This document shows, piece by piece, positions 9,127 to 19,500 of a stretch of 64,000 bases of DNA. The notes beneath the pieces were generated by a model, which was given only the letters and a program-made list of their open reading frames with translations, was not told where the DNA came from and did no database searches. The stretch's first letter is position 1, and every line of letters begins with the position of its first letter. This DNA is from CCMP332 sp040218795 (lineage in GTDB: Bacteria > Bacteroidota > Bacteroidia > Cytophagales > CCMP332): positions 640,895 through 704,894 of the forward strand of contig JAVJQT010000005.1 of NCBI GenBank assembly GCA_040218795.1. Reading direction: 5' to 3'. The position numbers and the translations under genes were made by a program.

Positions 9127-10053
9127 TTACTTGTCTTTTTTACCAAAAATTGAAAAATGTACGTAGCGTTTGGGTTTTTCCCTGAAGTCGATCAACAGTT
9201 TGTCCAAATCTGAAGACACAGCATTGAGATTATCATAAAGGGAATCATTATAAACCAATTTTCCCAGAGAGCCCTCGCCCGAAGAGATTTGTGTGGTAAT
9301 GGAATCCATTGAAACCAGAGATCGGTTGAGTGATTTTAAAGTCTTATTGATTTCGATTTTTGTCAGGCTATCCGAGACAGAGCGCATATTCTTAAGAATT
9401 ATCCTTACGTCTTCAGAGCTCTTTTTAAATTCATCTGTACTCGATTTCAAATTGTCTGAAATGGCTTTAAGGTTTGATCGGTTTTCATAAACGATTTTTT
9501 GAGATGCGGCCATTAGCTGTTTTGCCTGGACAAACATTTCCTGAATTTCCTTTGAGGCAAAGGCGTAAGACTTAAAAAATTCGTTGATATTGGTAATGGT
9601 AGAATCCAATCCTTCCACAATGGGCATAGCTTTATCTGCAAATACTTCGGGGAGGCTTTTATCCAATCTTCCCTGGATGGTATCATAATTTTTTGCCGGA
9701 TTTTTAATATCGCCGGTCTGTAATTCGATTGCTTTGCCACCCAGTAAATCCGTATCCATTAATAAGGCGACAGCATCTTTACCAACAATCACTTCTTTTG
9801 ATACATCGAGACTTACTTTTACACGTGTGTTTTCACCTTGTTCTATGGATATGCTAGAAACACGACCTACAGAATATCCATTGACCAAGACCTGATTTGA
9901 TACCGTTAATCCATTTATTTCTTCATAATAAGCATAATAGGTATGATTGCTTGTAAGGAAATCGGACCCCTTGAGGAAATTAAATCCAAAATATAGTATG
10001 GAGATCGATACCAGGGCTAAAATGCCGATCTTAATTTCTTTATTAAATTTCAC
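9127..10053 (-). CDS. MCE/MlaD family lipid-transport protein
   Basis: A 308-residue protein with one N-terminal membrane helix (IGILALVSISILYFGFNFL) followed by an MCE domain at about 35-115 (TVSNQVLVNGYSVGRVSSI, LLGGKAIELQ) and a long helical, coiled-coil-prone tail. MlaD-type proteins form hexameric rings in the periplasm and take part in lipid movement between the inner and outer membranes, with an ABC transporter. The usual MlaE and MlaF partners are not in this window. The gene follows the amidase gene after 9 bases, an arrangement I know from other Bacteroidota. Confidence 0.88.
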   Translation of the reverse strand: MKFNKEIKIGILALVSISILYFGFNFLKGSDFLTSNHTYYAYYEEINGLTVSNQVLVNGYSVGRVSSISIEQGENTRVKVSLDVSKEVIVGKDAVALLMDTDLLGGKAIELQTGDIKNPAKNYDTIQGRLDKSLPEVFADKAMPIVEGLDSTITNINEFFKSYAFASKEIQEMFVQAKQLMAASQKIVYENRSNLKAISDNLKSSTDEFKKSSEDVRIILKNMRSVSDSLTKIEINKTLKSLNRSLVSMDSITTQISSGEGSLGKLVYNDSLYDNLNAVSSDLDKLLIDFREKPKRYVHFSIFGKKDK

Positions 10054-10062
10054 AGCGCTAAA

Positions 10063-10851
10063 TTAATTCATTGATTCGATTTCCTGCTTATAATCTCGAA
10101 TTGCTCTGTAAATTGCTGAGGCTAAATAAGTTTGTCCGAGGTCATCATTAAGATAGCGCTCCTCCTGATTATGGGTTAGAAAGCCCAGCTCTACAAGCAC
10201 ACTTGGCATTGAAGTTTTCCACAAAACAAGGAAACCCGCTTGTTTAACGCCCCTGCTGTTTCGTTGAACTCTGTTTTTAAATTGACCTTCTATTTTTCCT
10301 GCCAGGTTGAGACTGTTATTAATGTAAGCGCTTTGATAAAGATTGAAAAGTATATAAGATTCGGGTGACTTTGGGTCAAATCCATCGTAATTTTCTACAT
10401 GATCTTCTTCCATGAGAATCACAGAGTTTTCACGAATTACAACTTCCTCTAAATTTTTATCGCTTTTATTTATTCCCATAACCCATGTTTCAGTTCCAAA
10501 GGCTCTTTTTTGAGGGTCGGCATTGCAGTGAATGGAAACAAAAAGATCTGCGTCATTGACATTGGCAAGTTTGGCTCGCTCATACAATCCAATAAATCGA
10601 TCATCGGAACGGGTAAAATAGATTTTTACATCGGGAAGGTATTCTTTAATTATTTTCCCAAGTTCCAATGAAACGTCCAGAGCGACATCTTTTTCATTGG
10701 AAATTTTTCCAATACAGCCAGGATCTTTGCCCCCATGACCGGGGTCAATGACAATTTTTACGACTTTTACCTGTTTAGGATTTAAGAAAGAAAATGCCCC
10801 CAGGGTAAAAAAAATTGTTAAAATGGAAATGACGGCAATATTTTTGCGCAC
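10063..10851 (-). CDS. N-acetylmuramoyl-L-alanine amidase (Amidase_3 type)
   Basis: The enzyme cuts the bond between MurNAc and L-Ala in peptidoglycan. Zinc-site motifs are IVIDPGHGG, the early Glu (NEKDVALDV), SIHCNAD and the catalytic VELGFLTH. I choose GTG at 10851 (262 residues), which gives a signal anchor (MRKNIAVISILTIFFTLGAF). A longer start, TTG at 10893, would place its first codons on top of the likely lptD promoter. The enzyme is anchored or exported to the periplasm. It heads an operon with the MlaD gene and diverges from lptD. Confidence 0.88.
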   Translation of the reverse strand: MRKNIAVISILTIFFTLGAFSFLNPKQVKVVKIVIDPGHGGKDPGCIGKISNEKDVALDVSLELGKIIKEYLPDVKIYFTRSDDRFIGLYERAKLANVNDADLFVSIHCNADPQKRAFGTETWVMGINKSDKNLEEVVIRENSVILMEEDHVENYDGFDPKSPESYILFNLYQSAYINNSLNLAGKIEGQFKNRVQRNSRGVKQAGFLVLWKTSMPSVLVELGFLTHNQEERYLNDDLGQTYLASAIYRAIRDYKQEIESMN

Positions 10852-10878
10852 CTTAGTCCCGGTAATTTGGTGTTGTTC

Positions 10879-10906
10879 TTGAGTATTACGCAAAATTGTA
10901 AATTTT
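10879..10906 (+). promoter_or_regulatory. Candidate Bacteroidota-type promoter for lptD
   Basis: TTG at 10879-10881 is followed after 17 bases by TAAATTTT at 10899-10906, one mismatch from the Bacteroidota housekeeping pattern TTG-N17-20-TAnnTTTG. Transcription would begin about 10912, leaving a short leader before the TTG start at 10930. The position between the divergent amidase and lptD genes fits. The call rests on pattern only. Confidence 0.4.
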
Positions 10907-10929
10907 TAATTAATCTGAAAACCCTGTTT

Positions 10930-13683
10930 TTGAAAATAACAGCTCTAATTTTACTATGCCTCCTTGCCATTGTCGGCTATTCTCAAAACCTTGAGGAGGA
11001 GAGTGAAATTAAGCCTATTCCAATTCAAAACGAAAGTGACAGCCTAAATATTGACAGTACCAATATAAGTGTTTTTGACAGCAGTCTGGTTAATGTCGAT
11101 ACTTTAAGTTCTGACAGTATTCAAGGCGATAGTCTTGCCGGTCCTAAAAGTGACATTAAAACAACTGTATTTTACAGCGCAAGAGATTCCATCGTTACAA
11201 ATATTTTAAACAAAAAGGCTTTTCTCTATGGCGATGCAAAAGTAACTTATGGCGATATTGAGCTTGAAGCTGATGAAATCGCTATAAACTGGGATTTAAA
11301 TGAACTTGAAGCAAATTATACTTTGGATTCTGCAGGTGAGAAAGTCGGCAAACCGGTTTTTAAAGAAGGAAGTCAAACTTTTGAAGCCGATAAAATTCGT
11401 TATAATTTCAAAACAAAAAAGGGCATAGTATCCGGTGTTATTACACAACAGGGCGAAGGCTTTGTCCACGGTGAGAGAGTAAAAGTGAATGAAAAAAATG
11501 AATCTTTTATCGATGATGCCTTATACACCACCTGCAACCTGCCCGATCCGCATTTCAGAATAAGGGCAAGAAAAATTAAAATGATTCCCGAAAAACGTGT
11601 GATCACGGGCCCTTTTAATCTTGTAATCAATGATGTACCAACCCCAATTGGATTTGCTTTTGGAATGTTTCCGATTCCCAAGGAAAAAGCTTCCGGTGTA
11701 ATAATCCCAAAATACGGTGAATCATCAGACAGGGGTTTCTTTTTGAGAGATGGGGGCTATTATTGGGCTCTTGGAGACTATATGGGACTCAAGTTTCTCG
11801 GAGAAATATATACCAATGGATCCTGGGGAACACAATTTAACAACACCTATAAAAAACGCTATGGATTTGATGGTAATCTCAACTTTAGATTTAATAAACG
11901 GATTCAGGGAGAAGACGATGAGGAAACAATACTCGAAGATTTCTGGCTAAAATGGAGACATAGCCCGGTTCAAAAAGGAACTTACGGCGGGCGTTTTAGT
12001 GCAGATGTAAGTCTGGGTTCACAAAATTATAATCAACGGAATTCATTTAATATAGATGAATTGCAGACGGCCACTTTTAATTCAAATATTGCTTATAGCA
12101 AGGCCATTAGAAATACACCTTTTTCATTCAACTCATCTTTGAGACAATCGCAAAATACAAGAACAGGGGTAATGGATGTTACCTTACCTGATTTTAACTT
12201 GTCGATGGCAAGACAAAGTCCATTTAAAAAGGTTCGTGCTCTTCGGAAAATTGAACCCCTCAATAAATTCAATATCAGCTATAATGGAACCTTTAGAAAT
12301 CAATTGAATAACCGATTAATAAATACAACCAGTGTACAAGGAATTGATGTGAGAAATGGTGTCAATGAACGAGAAGGAACCGATAGCGATGTATTTAAAG
12401 CAAATGGAGACAATTTTGACTTGATGTGGGAAAGAAAAAGAATTGGTGCCAGACATACCATACCCATAAGTACAAGTATGAAAGTAATGAAGTATTTTAA
12501 TCTGAATCCCGGATTCAATTATACTGAACGTTGGTATTTTCAGAAATTAGAGTATTTCGACGATTTCAGAAATGAAGGTATTCGTGTAGATACACTCGAT
12601 GGATTTTTCAGAACCGGGGAGTGGAGTACTTCAACTGGTGTTACTACCCGTCTTTATGGAACTTTCTTTTTTCCAAAATTTAAAGGTTTGGAGGCCATTA
12701 GACATACAATGATCCCCAATATTTCCGGATCATACCGTCCTGATTTTTCAAAAACATCAAATGCCTATCAGGAAGTGGTAATAAATGATACCACAGGTGA
12801 AACGCAAAATTTATCGGTTTTTCAAAATGGAATATTTGGTGTTCCGGCAGCAGGTGAAAGTGCGAGCTTAAATTTTAGTCTTACAAACATCCTGGAAGCC
12901 AAAGTCAAAAAGAAAAAAGATACAACCGACAGTTTTGATAAAGTTAAGCTTCTGGAAAACCTGAATGTTTCATCCGGATACAACTTCGCGGCAGAGGAGT
13001 TTGGATTTAGTAATTTTAATGTGTCAGCCAGAACCAAAATTGGCCCTTTCGACATAAACAGTAATGCCACTGTTGACCCCTATGTTTACAGATTGGATTC
13101 CATAGTAGATGATGTGGTTTATCAAACTAAACGCGAAAGATACTTTTGGAATGAAGGCTTTAAACTCAGTCAACAGGTAAGACGATACAGCGTAAACATA
13201 AGCACAAAATTCAATCCCAAATCTTTTAAGGGTGGGGCAAAACCGGAGGAAGAATCTCTTGAAGATGAAATTCCTTTGGAAGAATTAACGATTCAGGAGC
13301 AAGAAGAACTAAGATATATTGAGGAAAACCCCGACCTCTATGTAGATTTTACCATTCCATGGAATCTTGGTTTGAGGTACACACTTAATCGCAGTAAAAA
13401 TGGATTTGAAGAAGCCGTGGTTACTCAGAATCTTCAGTTTAATGGAGATGTTAAACTCACGAATAAATGGAAAGTTGGATTCAGATCCGCTTTGGATATT
13501 ACCAAGGGTGAGTTTTCAACAACAAGCATTTCCATATATCGGGATTTGCATTGTTGGCAGATGAGTTTGAACTGGATTCCTTTTCCTTCAAGAAGAGCTT
13601 CCTTTACATTTGACATAAATGTCAAGGCTTCTATTTTACAGGATATGAAACTGAGCAAAAGAAACTCTTGGTATGATCGGTAG
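10930..13683 (+). CDS. lptD: LPS-assembly outer-membrane protein LptD (OstA family)
   Basis: LptD inserts lipopolysaccharide into the outer leaflet of the outer membrane. The frame is open from 10867, but no ATG is available; TTG at 10930 gives a good signal peptide (MKITALILLCLLAIVGYSQ) and 917 residues. After a Ser/Asp-rich linker comes an OstA-like periplasmic domain (KKAFLYGDAKVTYGDIELEADEI; NFKTKKGIVSGVI), then a long C-terminal barrel with many aromatic strands. PIGFAFGMFPIPKEKASGVI marks the entry to the barrel. CTG at 10915 (with MKTLFLK...) is an alternative start. This is the large Bacteroidota form of the family. The 3' end is unusual only in ending abruptly as NSWYDR. Confidence 0.88.
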   Translation: MKITALILLCLLAIVGYSQNLEEESEIKPIPIQNESDSLNIDSTNISVFDSSLVNVDTLSSDSIQGDSLAGPKSDIKTTVFYSARDSIVTNILNKKAFLYGDAKVTYGDIELEADEIAINWDLNELEANYTLDSAGEKVGKPVFKEGSQTFEADKIRYNFKTKKGIVSGVITQQGEGFVHGERVKVNEKNESFIDDALYTTCNLPDPHFRIRARKIKMIPEKRVITGPFNLVINDVPTPIGFAFGMFPIPKEKASGVIIPKYGESSDRGFFLRDGGYYWALGDYMGLKFLGEIYTNGSWGTQFNNTYKKRYGFDGNLNFRFNKRIQGEDDEETILEDFWLKWRHSPVQKGTYGGRFSADVSLGSQNYNQRNSFNIDELQTATFNSNIAYSKAIRNTPFSFNSSLRQSQNTRTGVMDVTLPDFNLSMARQSPFKKVRALRKIEPLNKFNISYNGTFRNQLNNRLINTTSVQGIDVRNGVNEREGTDSDVFKANGDNFDLMWERKRIGARHTIPISTSMKVMKYFNLNPGFNYTERWYFQKLEYFDDFRNEGIRVDTLDGFFRTGEWSTSTGVTTRLYGTFFFPKFKGLEAIRHTMIPNISGSYRPDFSKTSNAYQEVVINDTTGETQNLSVFQNGIFGVPAAGESASLNFSLTNILEAKVKKKKDTTDSFDKVKLLENLNVSSGYNFAAEEFGFSNFNVSARTKIGPFDINSNATVDPYVYRLDSIVDDVVYQTKRERYFWNEGFKLSQQVRRYSVNISTKFNPKSFKGGAKPEEESLEDEIPLEELTIQEQEELRYIEENPDLYVDFTIPWNLGLRYTLNRSKNGFEEAVVTQNLQFNGDVKLTNKWKVGFRSALDITKGEFSTTSISIYRDLHCWQMSLNWIPFPSRRASFTFDINVKASILQDMKLSKRNSWYDR

Positions 13684-13729
13684 GTATTATAAAGGGTAAT
13701 TTCATAATTTTACGATCTAAAGGTATTCA

Positions 13730-14194
13730 ATGAGAAATTTATTTGTGTTAGTAATAATCGCCACCCTTATGTTTTCCTGTCAGGATACCTGTGATGAATC
13801 CGATTGTTCAGGACGCTCTGCATTATTCAGTTTCCGGGTTTTAAATTCCAATGGTTTTGATATGGTTTATGAACTCAATCAAATCGATCAGGATTCAATC
13901 AAAGTTTTGGGCAGTAATTCTGGTGCCATATCAAATTTGCAAAAGGAAATAAGCATTAAATTATTTGATACCATTCCCGTTTTTCAATTTAGCGTGGATA
14001 ACGTTCACCTCAGGTATTTAATCAGAACCATAACAAGCGATACCACCATTACGGATACTTTAAGAACAGATTATATATTGGACAATTCTGATTGTTGCGG
14101 AGTAGAATTAAGAGAATTCTCAGCGACTTTAAATTCAGAGCCTTTGTGCGAAGATTGCCAACCTGAAGACGTTTATATCATAGTTCGGGATTAA
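13730..14194 (+). CDS. Predicted lipoprotein of unknown function
   Basis: A 154-residue protein with a lipoprotein signal (MRNLFVLVIIATLMFSC, Cys 17). The mature part is rich in cysteines and acidic residues (DTCDESDCSG near the start, DNSDCCGVEL and EPLCEDCQPED near the end), which may form disulfides or bind metal. The middle is predicted beta-rich (FRVLNSNGFDMVYEL, VHLRYLIRT). I recognise no family beyond generic small Bacteroidota lipoproteins. It stands alone between lptD and the protease cluster, 46 bases after lptD. Confidence 0.7.
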   Translation: MRNLFVLVIIATLMFSCQDTCDESDCSGRSALFSFRVLNSNGFDMVYELNQIDQDSIKVLGSNSGAISNLQKEISIKLFDTIPVFQFSVDNVHLRYLIRTITSDTTITDTLRTDYILDNSDCCGVELREFSATLNSEPLCEDCQPEDVYIIVRD

Positions 14195-14302
14195 TGTCAA
14201 CAAGGATACTTTTTATTAAATAACCAAATTCATTGGTATTTAACTCTTATTCTGACCGAATAATTTGCTATTTTCACAGCTTTTTATGCCTAATAATCCA
14301 TC

Positions 14303-16432
14303 ATGATTCGACAATACTTTATCCTACTATTTGCCATTATATTTTCTAATTCTTTAGTAATGTCACAGGGAAATCCCTTTAGTAACTTCATTCCTAAAAC
14401 GCCAGACGGTTTTGACAGATGCTATAGTGAACAATTGCAGCATGAACTTTATGAAACAAATAAGGAATTCAGAAATGCCGTAGACAATTCTAATATCTTT
14501 AAAAATAATTCCAATCAAAATTCAAATATTTCAAAACGTTTATTTGGAGACAGCGTGATCAGGGTTCCTGTTGTAGTACATGTATTGCATCAAAATGGTC
14601 CTGAAAATATATCGAAAGCGCAAATCGAAAGTCAGATAAGAATTTTGAATGAGGATTTTAGAAGGATTCCTGGCACCAATGGTTTTGGGCCCGGTGTTGA
14701 TACAAAAATTGAATTTTTTCTTGCTAAAAAGGATGAGTTTGGCAATTGCAATGAAGGAATTGTAAGAGTACAAAGCAGTGCAACCAATAATGGGACAGAC
14801 TCTCAGATAAAAAACGCCTCGCCAAATTGGGATCCCGCGAAATATTTGAATTTCTATATAGTCAATAGTTTAGGTGGTGTTTTAGGCTATGCTTATTTGC
14901 CTGATGTACTTCAATCCAACCCTTCAATTGATGGAGTTGTAATAGCAGATCAATTTTTTGGAGATATTGGCACATCCGGTTCAGGCGCTTTTGGTCTTGG
15001 AAGAACTGCAACGCACGAAGTTGGTCATTGGATTGGTTTGAGGCATACATTTCAGGGTGGTTGCTCAGGAATGAGCAATTCCAATTGTTTTAGCAATTCA
15101 ATAAGCCCATCTGGATTTGGAGATGGTGTTTGTGATACGCCACCCGTAAGTTCTCCAAACTTTGGATGCAATTTAAATAGGAATTCCTGTTCAGAAAATA
15201 TAACCATATTGGGAGGAAATGCATTAGATCAGGTTCAAAATTATATGGACTATAGCGATGACATATGTTTTGACAGATTTACTCAAGGGCAGAAAGACCG
15301 AATGATGCATATGTTTAATACATACCGATTTGCTCATCTCGATTCTATGAATGCGATTTCAGCAGGATATTTCGGATGTGCAGTCTCAGCAGCCATATCG
15401 GGTTCAGACACAGTTTGCGTGGGAGAAGATGCTACCATAACATTTAATCTAAGCGGAAATCCTCCATTTGATATTGTTTATACGGATGGTAGCAATAATT
15501 TCACCATTACCGGTGCCAGCAACCCTCATACGGAGATTATCTCAGCAGCACAGGGTACATTTACCTATACCATAGTATCAGTGACTGATCAGGATTCTAC
15601 CAAAACTGCTCCGGATCCATCTTTAAGTGGCAGCGCTGAAATTACCGCATTATTTACAGGTGCGATTGATGCTACATTAAGCGGAACGGGGTCCATTTGT
15701 GAAGGCGATACAAGTATCATCAACTTTTCTGCTAATGGAGGTACAAGTCCATTCGATATTGAAATTAATAATGGGATAGGTTCAATTTTAGGTATTGCAA
15801 ACAACTCGGATATACTGGTTACACCTGCTGATACTTCAACATTTACCCTTTTAAATGTTTCGGATGCCAACGGTTGTTTGACAACGACTTTTTCATCCTC
15901 CGCCAGTTTTAATGTGACCCAAAGTCCAAATTCGTTTTTCTTGAAATCTATAAATAAAGGAATAGTAACATTTAGCAACTCAACTGCCGGAGCAAGTTCC
16001 TATTTATGGGATTTCGGAGATGGCAGCACATCGACACAACAAAATCCGGTTCATAATTATTTGACAACAGGACAATTTACTGTTTCATTAACAAGTACAA
16101 ATAACCAATCCTGTTCAAATACCTATTCTGAAATAATAACAATATCTGAGATTTCATCTATACAGGGTCTTTTAGCAGGCGAGAGTTTTGAACTATACCC
16201 TAATCCTGTTGAGGATAAAGTCAATTTTAGAATTAAATTGAAATCAGAACAGAATATTAAAATAGAAATTTATAATGTTAATTCAGAGCAGGTTGCAATG
16301 CATAACTCAAAAGAAAAAGCCGTAGAGCATAATTATGAATTTGAATTAGGGCCTTTCCCTTCTGGTATTTATATTTTAAAATTAAGTACAGAAGATGGGC
16401 GTGTATTGAATTCAAAAATCTGCAAAAAGTAA
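14303..16432 (+). CDS. Secreted zinc metalloprotease, M43 (pappalysin-like), with PKD and T9SS sorting domains
   Basis: A 709-residue secreted protease. It has a signal peptide (1-22), a short conserved prodomain (NPFSNFIPKTPDGFDRCYSE), and a metzincin catalytic domain at about 80-350. The zinc motif is HEVGHWIGLRH (H238, E239, H242, H248), with the Met-turn NYMDYSDD around 313-320 and cysteine pairs typical of M43. Next come two Ig-like segments (about 360-545), a PKD domain (YLWDFGDGST...QNPVHNY) and a type A T9SS signal (YPNPVEDK...GIYILKLS). It is exported by the Sec system, then crosses the outer membrane by T9SS. It is the first of three tandem paralogues and lacks the GEVED and IPT domains of the other two. 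Confidence 0.92.
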   Translation: MIRQYFILLFAIIFSNSLVMSQGNPFSNFIPKTPDGFDRCYSEQLQHELYETNKEFRNAVDNSNIFKNNSNQNSNISKRLFGDSVIRVPVVVHVLHQNGPENISKAQIESQIRILNEDFRRIPGTNGFGPGVDTKIEFFLAKKDEFGNCNEGIVRVQSSATNNGTDSQIKNASPNWDPAKYLNFYIVNSLGGVLGYAYLPDVLQSNPSIDGVVIADQFFGDIGTSGSGAFGLGRTATHEVGHWIGLRHTFQGGCSGMSNSNCFSNSISPSGFGDGVCDTPPVSSPNFGCNLNRNSCSENITILGGNALDQVQNYMDYSDDICFDRFTQGQKDRMMHMFNTYRFAHLDSMNAISAGYFGCAVSAAISGSDTVCVGEDATITFNLSGNPPFDIVYTDGSNNFTITGASNPHTEIISAAQGTFTYTIVSVTDQDSTKTAPDPSLSGSAEITALFTGAIDATLSGTGSICEGDTSIINFSANGGTSPFDIEINNGIGSILGIANNSDILVTPADTSTFTLLNVSDANGCLTTTFSSSASFNVTQSPNSFFLKSINKGIVTFSNSTAGASSYLWDFGDGSTSTQQNPVHNYLTTGQFTVSLTSTNNQSCSNTYSEIITISEISSIQGLLAGESFELYPNPVEDKVNFRIKLKSEQNIKIEIYNVNSEQVAMHNSKEKAVEHNYEFELGPFPSGIYILKLSTEDGRVLNSKICKK

Positions 16433-16454
16433 TTTAAAGATCCTTTCAAATAAG

Positions 16455-16487
16455 GCTCAAATTCCATACGGAGTTTGGGCTTTTTTT
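16455..16487 (+). terminator. Rho-independent terminator after the first M43 protease gene
   Basis: An 11-bp stem (GCTCAAATTCC with GGAGTTTGGGC, including two G-U pairs), a 4-base loop ATAC and a run of seven T. It lies 23 bases after the stop codon. Confidence 0.8.
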
Positions 16488-16568
16488 ATAGTCTTGATAA
16501 GCACAGCTAATTGTTTGTGCAAATCATAATTGAAATTCCTATTTTTAAAGGACAATTAATTCAATACC

Positions 16569-19500
16569 ATGAGATTTAAACTGCTACTTAATACTTCAAT
16601 AGTTTTATTCTTTAGCCTTTCATTATTTGCTCAAACGAATCCCTTTTCAGAATCAACACCTTTGAGCAAGGACGGATATCGTTTGTGTTATACCTCAGAG
16701 CTCGCTCATGAAAAGTACAATAGCGATCCCGCTTACAGAAATAAAGTTGACCTGGAGAATTCCGGTCTTTTATTAAATCGAAACGCATCTTCCGTTCCAT
16801 TTAGTGATAGTGTAATTCGTATTCCGGTTAATTTCATTGTTGTGCATAATGGTGGCGCTGAAAACATCTCTCAGGCCCAAATTGAAAGTCAAATTAGAAT
16901 TCTAAATGAGTCTTATAGAAAAATTCCCGGAACACCGGGTTTTGGAAATGGAGTAGATACCAAGATTGAATTTTTCTTAGCTCAAAAAGATCCAAATGGC
17001 AATTGCATAGATGGAATTGAAAGACATCAAAGTTCTTTAACAATTCACAATGTTGGTCCACAGTTATCCAATACATTCCCTCCAATGGATTACACTAAAT
17101 ATTTAAACGTCTATGTAGTCACAAGTATTGGAACTGGTGGAACTATAGGATATACTTACCTTGCCAATAATAATGGTGGAGATCAATTTAATTCAATTTA
17201 TATAGCACACCACGCAATAGGTGACATTGGTACTGCAGGAACTGTTTTTCCAGCGATCAGTTCGGGAACCGTTCTTGCACATGAGGCCGGTCATTGGTTG
17301 AATTTATTACATGTATTTGAGCCACAAGGCTCTTGTCCTTCGGGCAATTGCGCAACTTCAGGAGATTTTATTTGTGATACACCGCCACAACAGAGCGCCT
17401 CTCCCAACGGTTGTAATCCTGCCAATTCATGCGGTACGCCAAATAACATTAATAATTACATGGATTACGGAAGTGACAATTGCTTCAACATGTTTACAGA
17501 CGATCAGAAAAGCAGAATGCAGGCAGCAATTACCCAGCATAGACCTAATTTAATGGATTCAACAAATGCTGTAGATGCCGGCTATTATGGATGCCTTGGT
17601 ATCACCTATTGCCAGTCACAGGCTAACAACACTTCGGGAACGGAAATTCAAAATATGACGCTAACAAATGTCACTAAAAACACCGTCAATGAGTGTACAG
17701 GCTATTCATCCTTTAATACAACTTTTGCAAATGTTACCCAAGACAGCAGCTACGTATTGTCAGTAACTACCGGACATTGCAGCGGTGGGACTGCTCCAAA
17801 CCACGAAGTAAAGGCCTTTATAGATTGGAACAGAGATGGGGACTTTGTTGACCCAGGTGAAGAATATCTGGTTAAAGCCCTGGGACCTGCAGGAACAGGA
17901 ACAGTTTCAATTACTGTGCCCGGAAATGCGCCTTTGGACCGTACTGGTCTTCGGATTATTGCTACAGATGGCGGTGTAATTGGTCCCTGCGCGACTTATG
18001 CCTTTGGAGAAACAGAGGATTATGGAATTCAGGTTTTGGCTCCACCGCCAACAATTACATCTTTTGCTCCAAGCTCAGGGCCAATAGGCCAATTGGTTTA
18101 TGTAACAGGAGATAATTTCACTGGGGCCAGCTCTGTAACATTCAATAACACCACAACAGCAGCAGTTACAGTAATTAGTGATGATTCATTGAGAGTAAAT
18201 GTACCTGCCAATGCCACTTCCGGTCCAATTACAGTTACTACACCCATTGGTTCAGACGTAAGTGCAGGAAGTTTTAACGTTACCACACAATTGCCAACTG
18301 TAAATACATTTTCTCCTGACTCCGGCTTTGTAGGAGATCCGGTAGTTATTTTTGGATCTAATCTAGGGACGGTTCAGCAAGTGTTTTTCAATAGTACTCC
18401 CGTAACAAGCTTTACTCAACCACAGGGCATCGAAATAAATACAACAGTTCCTCCAGGTGCAACTACCGGAAAAATACAAGTGCAAAACGCGGTTGGTATC
18501 GCTACAAGTGCAAATGATTTCATCGTTAGAGTACCTCCTACCACAGCAAGTATCTCAGGTACAAGCCAGGTTTGTGATGGTACAAGTGCTAATTTGACGT
18601 TCAATTTAACAGGTACTCCTCCTTTTAATGTCGTTTACACGGATGGAACAAATAACTTTACATTGAATAATGTTAACAGTCCTCATGTAGAAACTGTTAA
18701 TCCCGGAATTGGTGCAACGACTTACACTATAATATCCGTGTCAGATACCAACAAAGTAGTAACAGCCCCGAATCCGGCCATTACCGGAAATGCAACCATT
18801 ACGGTCAATGCAAATCCAAGTTCAGCATCGCTGAGCGGAACTGCCACTATCTGTGAAGGAGATACGACAAGCATCACGTTTAATGCAAGTGGTGGATCTG
18901 GGCCTTACGATATAAGTATTGACAATGGCCTTGGTACATTTAACAATTTACAGGATGGCGCCATAATCGTTGTAAGCCCTACAACGAGCAGCACATATTC
19001 CATTCTTTCTTTAAATGACAATAATGGCTGTTCTACAAATAATTTTACAGGTTCCGCCAATGTAAATGTTAATGCAGGTCCCGACGCCAACTTTAATTCT
19101 TCAATCAATAAAAGTATCGTAACATTTACTGATTTATCCGTAGGAGCAGTTTCCTGGTTATGGGAATTTGGCGACTCAACAAGTTCTACCCAACAAAACC
19201 CGGTTCACACTTATTTACATATCGGAATTAAAAACGTTAGACTTACTTCGACAAATTCAAATGGTTGTATTGATCAAATAACCAAGAATTTACTAATAAC
19301 GGAAGTTTCAGGGTTTGAAGGTCTTGGCGAAGGAGAAAATATCAATATTTATCCTAACCCTGCAGACAATGAAGTCAAAGTTGATATCAGGCTCAATCGT
19401 GCAGAAAAAGTAAGCATTGACATTGTTAGCATTGATGGTAAAAAAATGATGAAAATCGCAGATTCAAAGGATTTGGATAAGCATATAATTAATTTAAATG

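Noticed and set aside
15589..15978. Open frame antisense to the first M43 protease, 129 codons
   Set aside because: It reflects the Thr/Ser/Ala-rich codon use of the Ig-like repeats on the plus strand.
16501..16520. Inverted repeat GCACA...TGTGC upstream of the second M43 protease
   Set aside because: A 5-bp stem with a 10-base loop is expected by chance in AT-rich DNA; not repeated before the other two protease genes.
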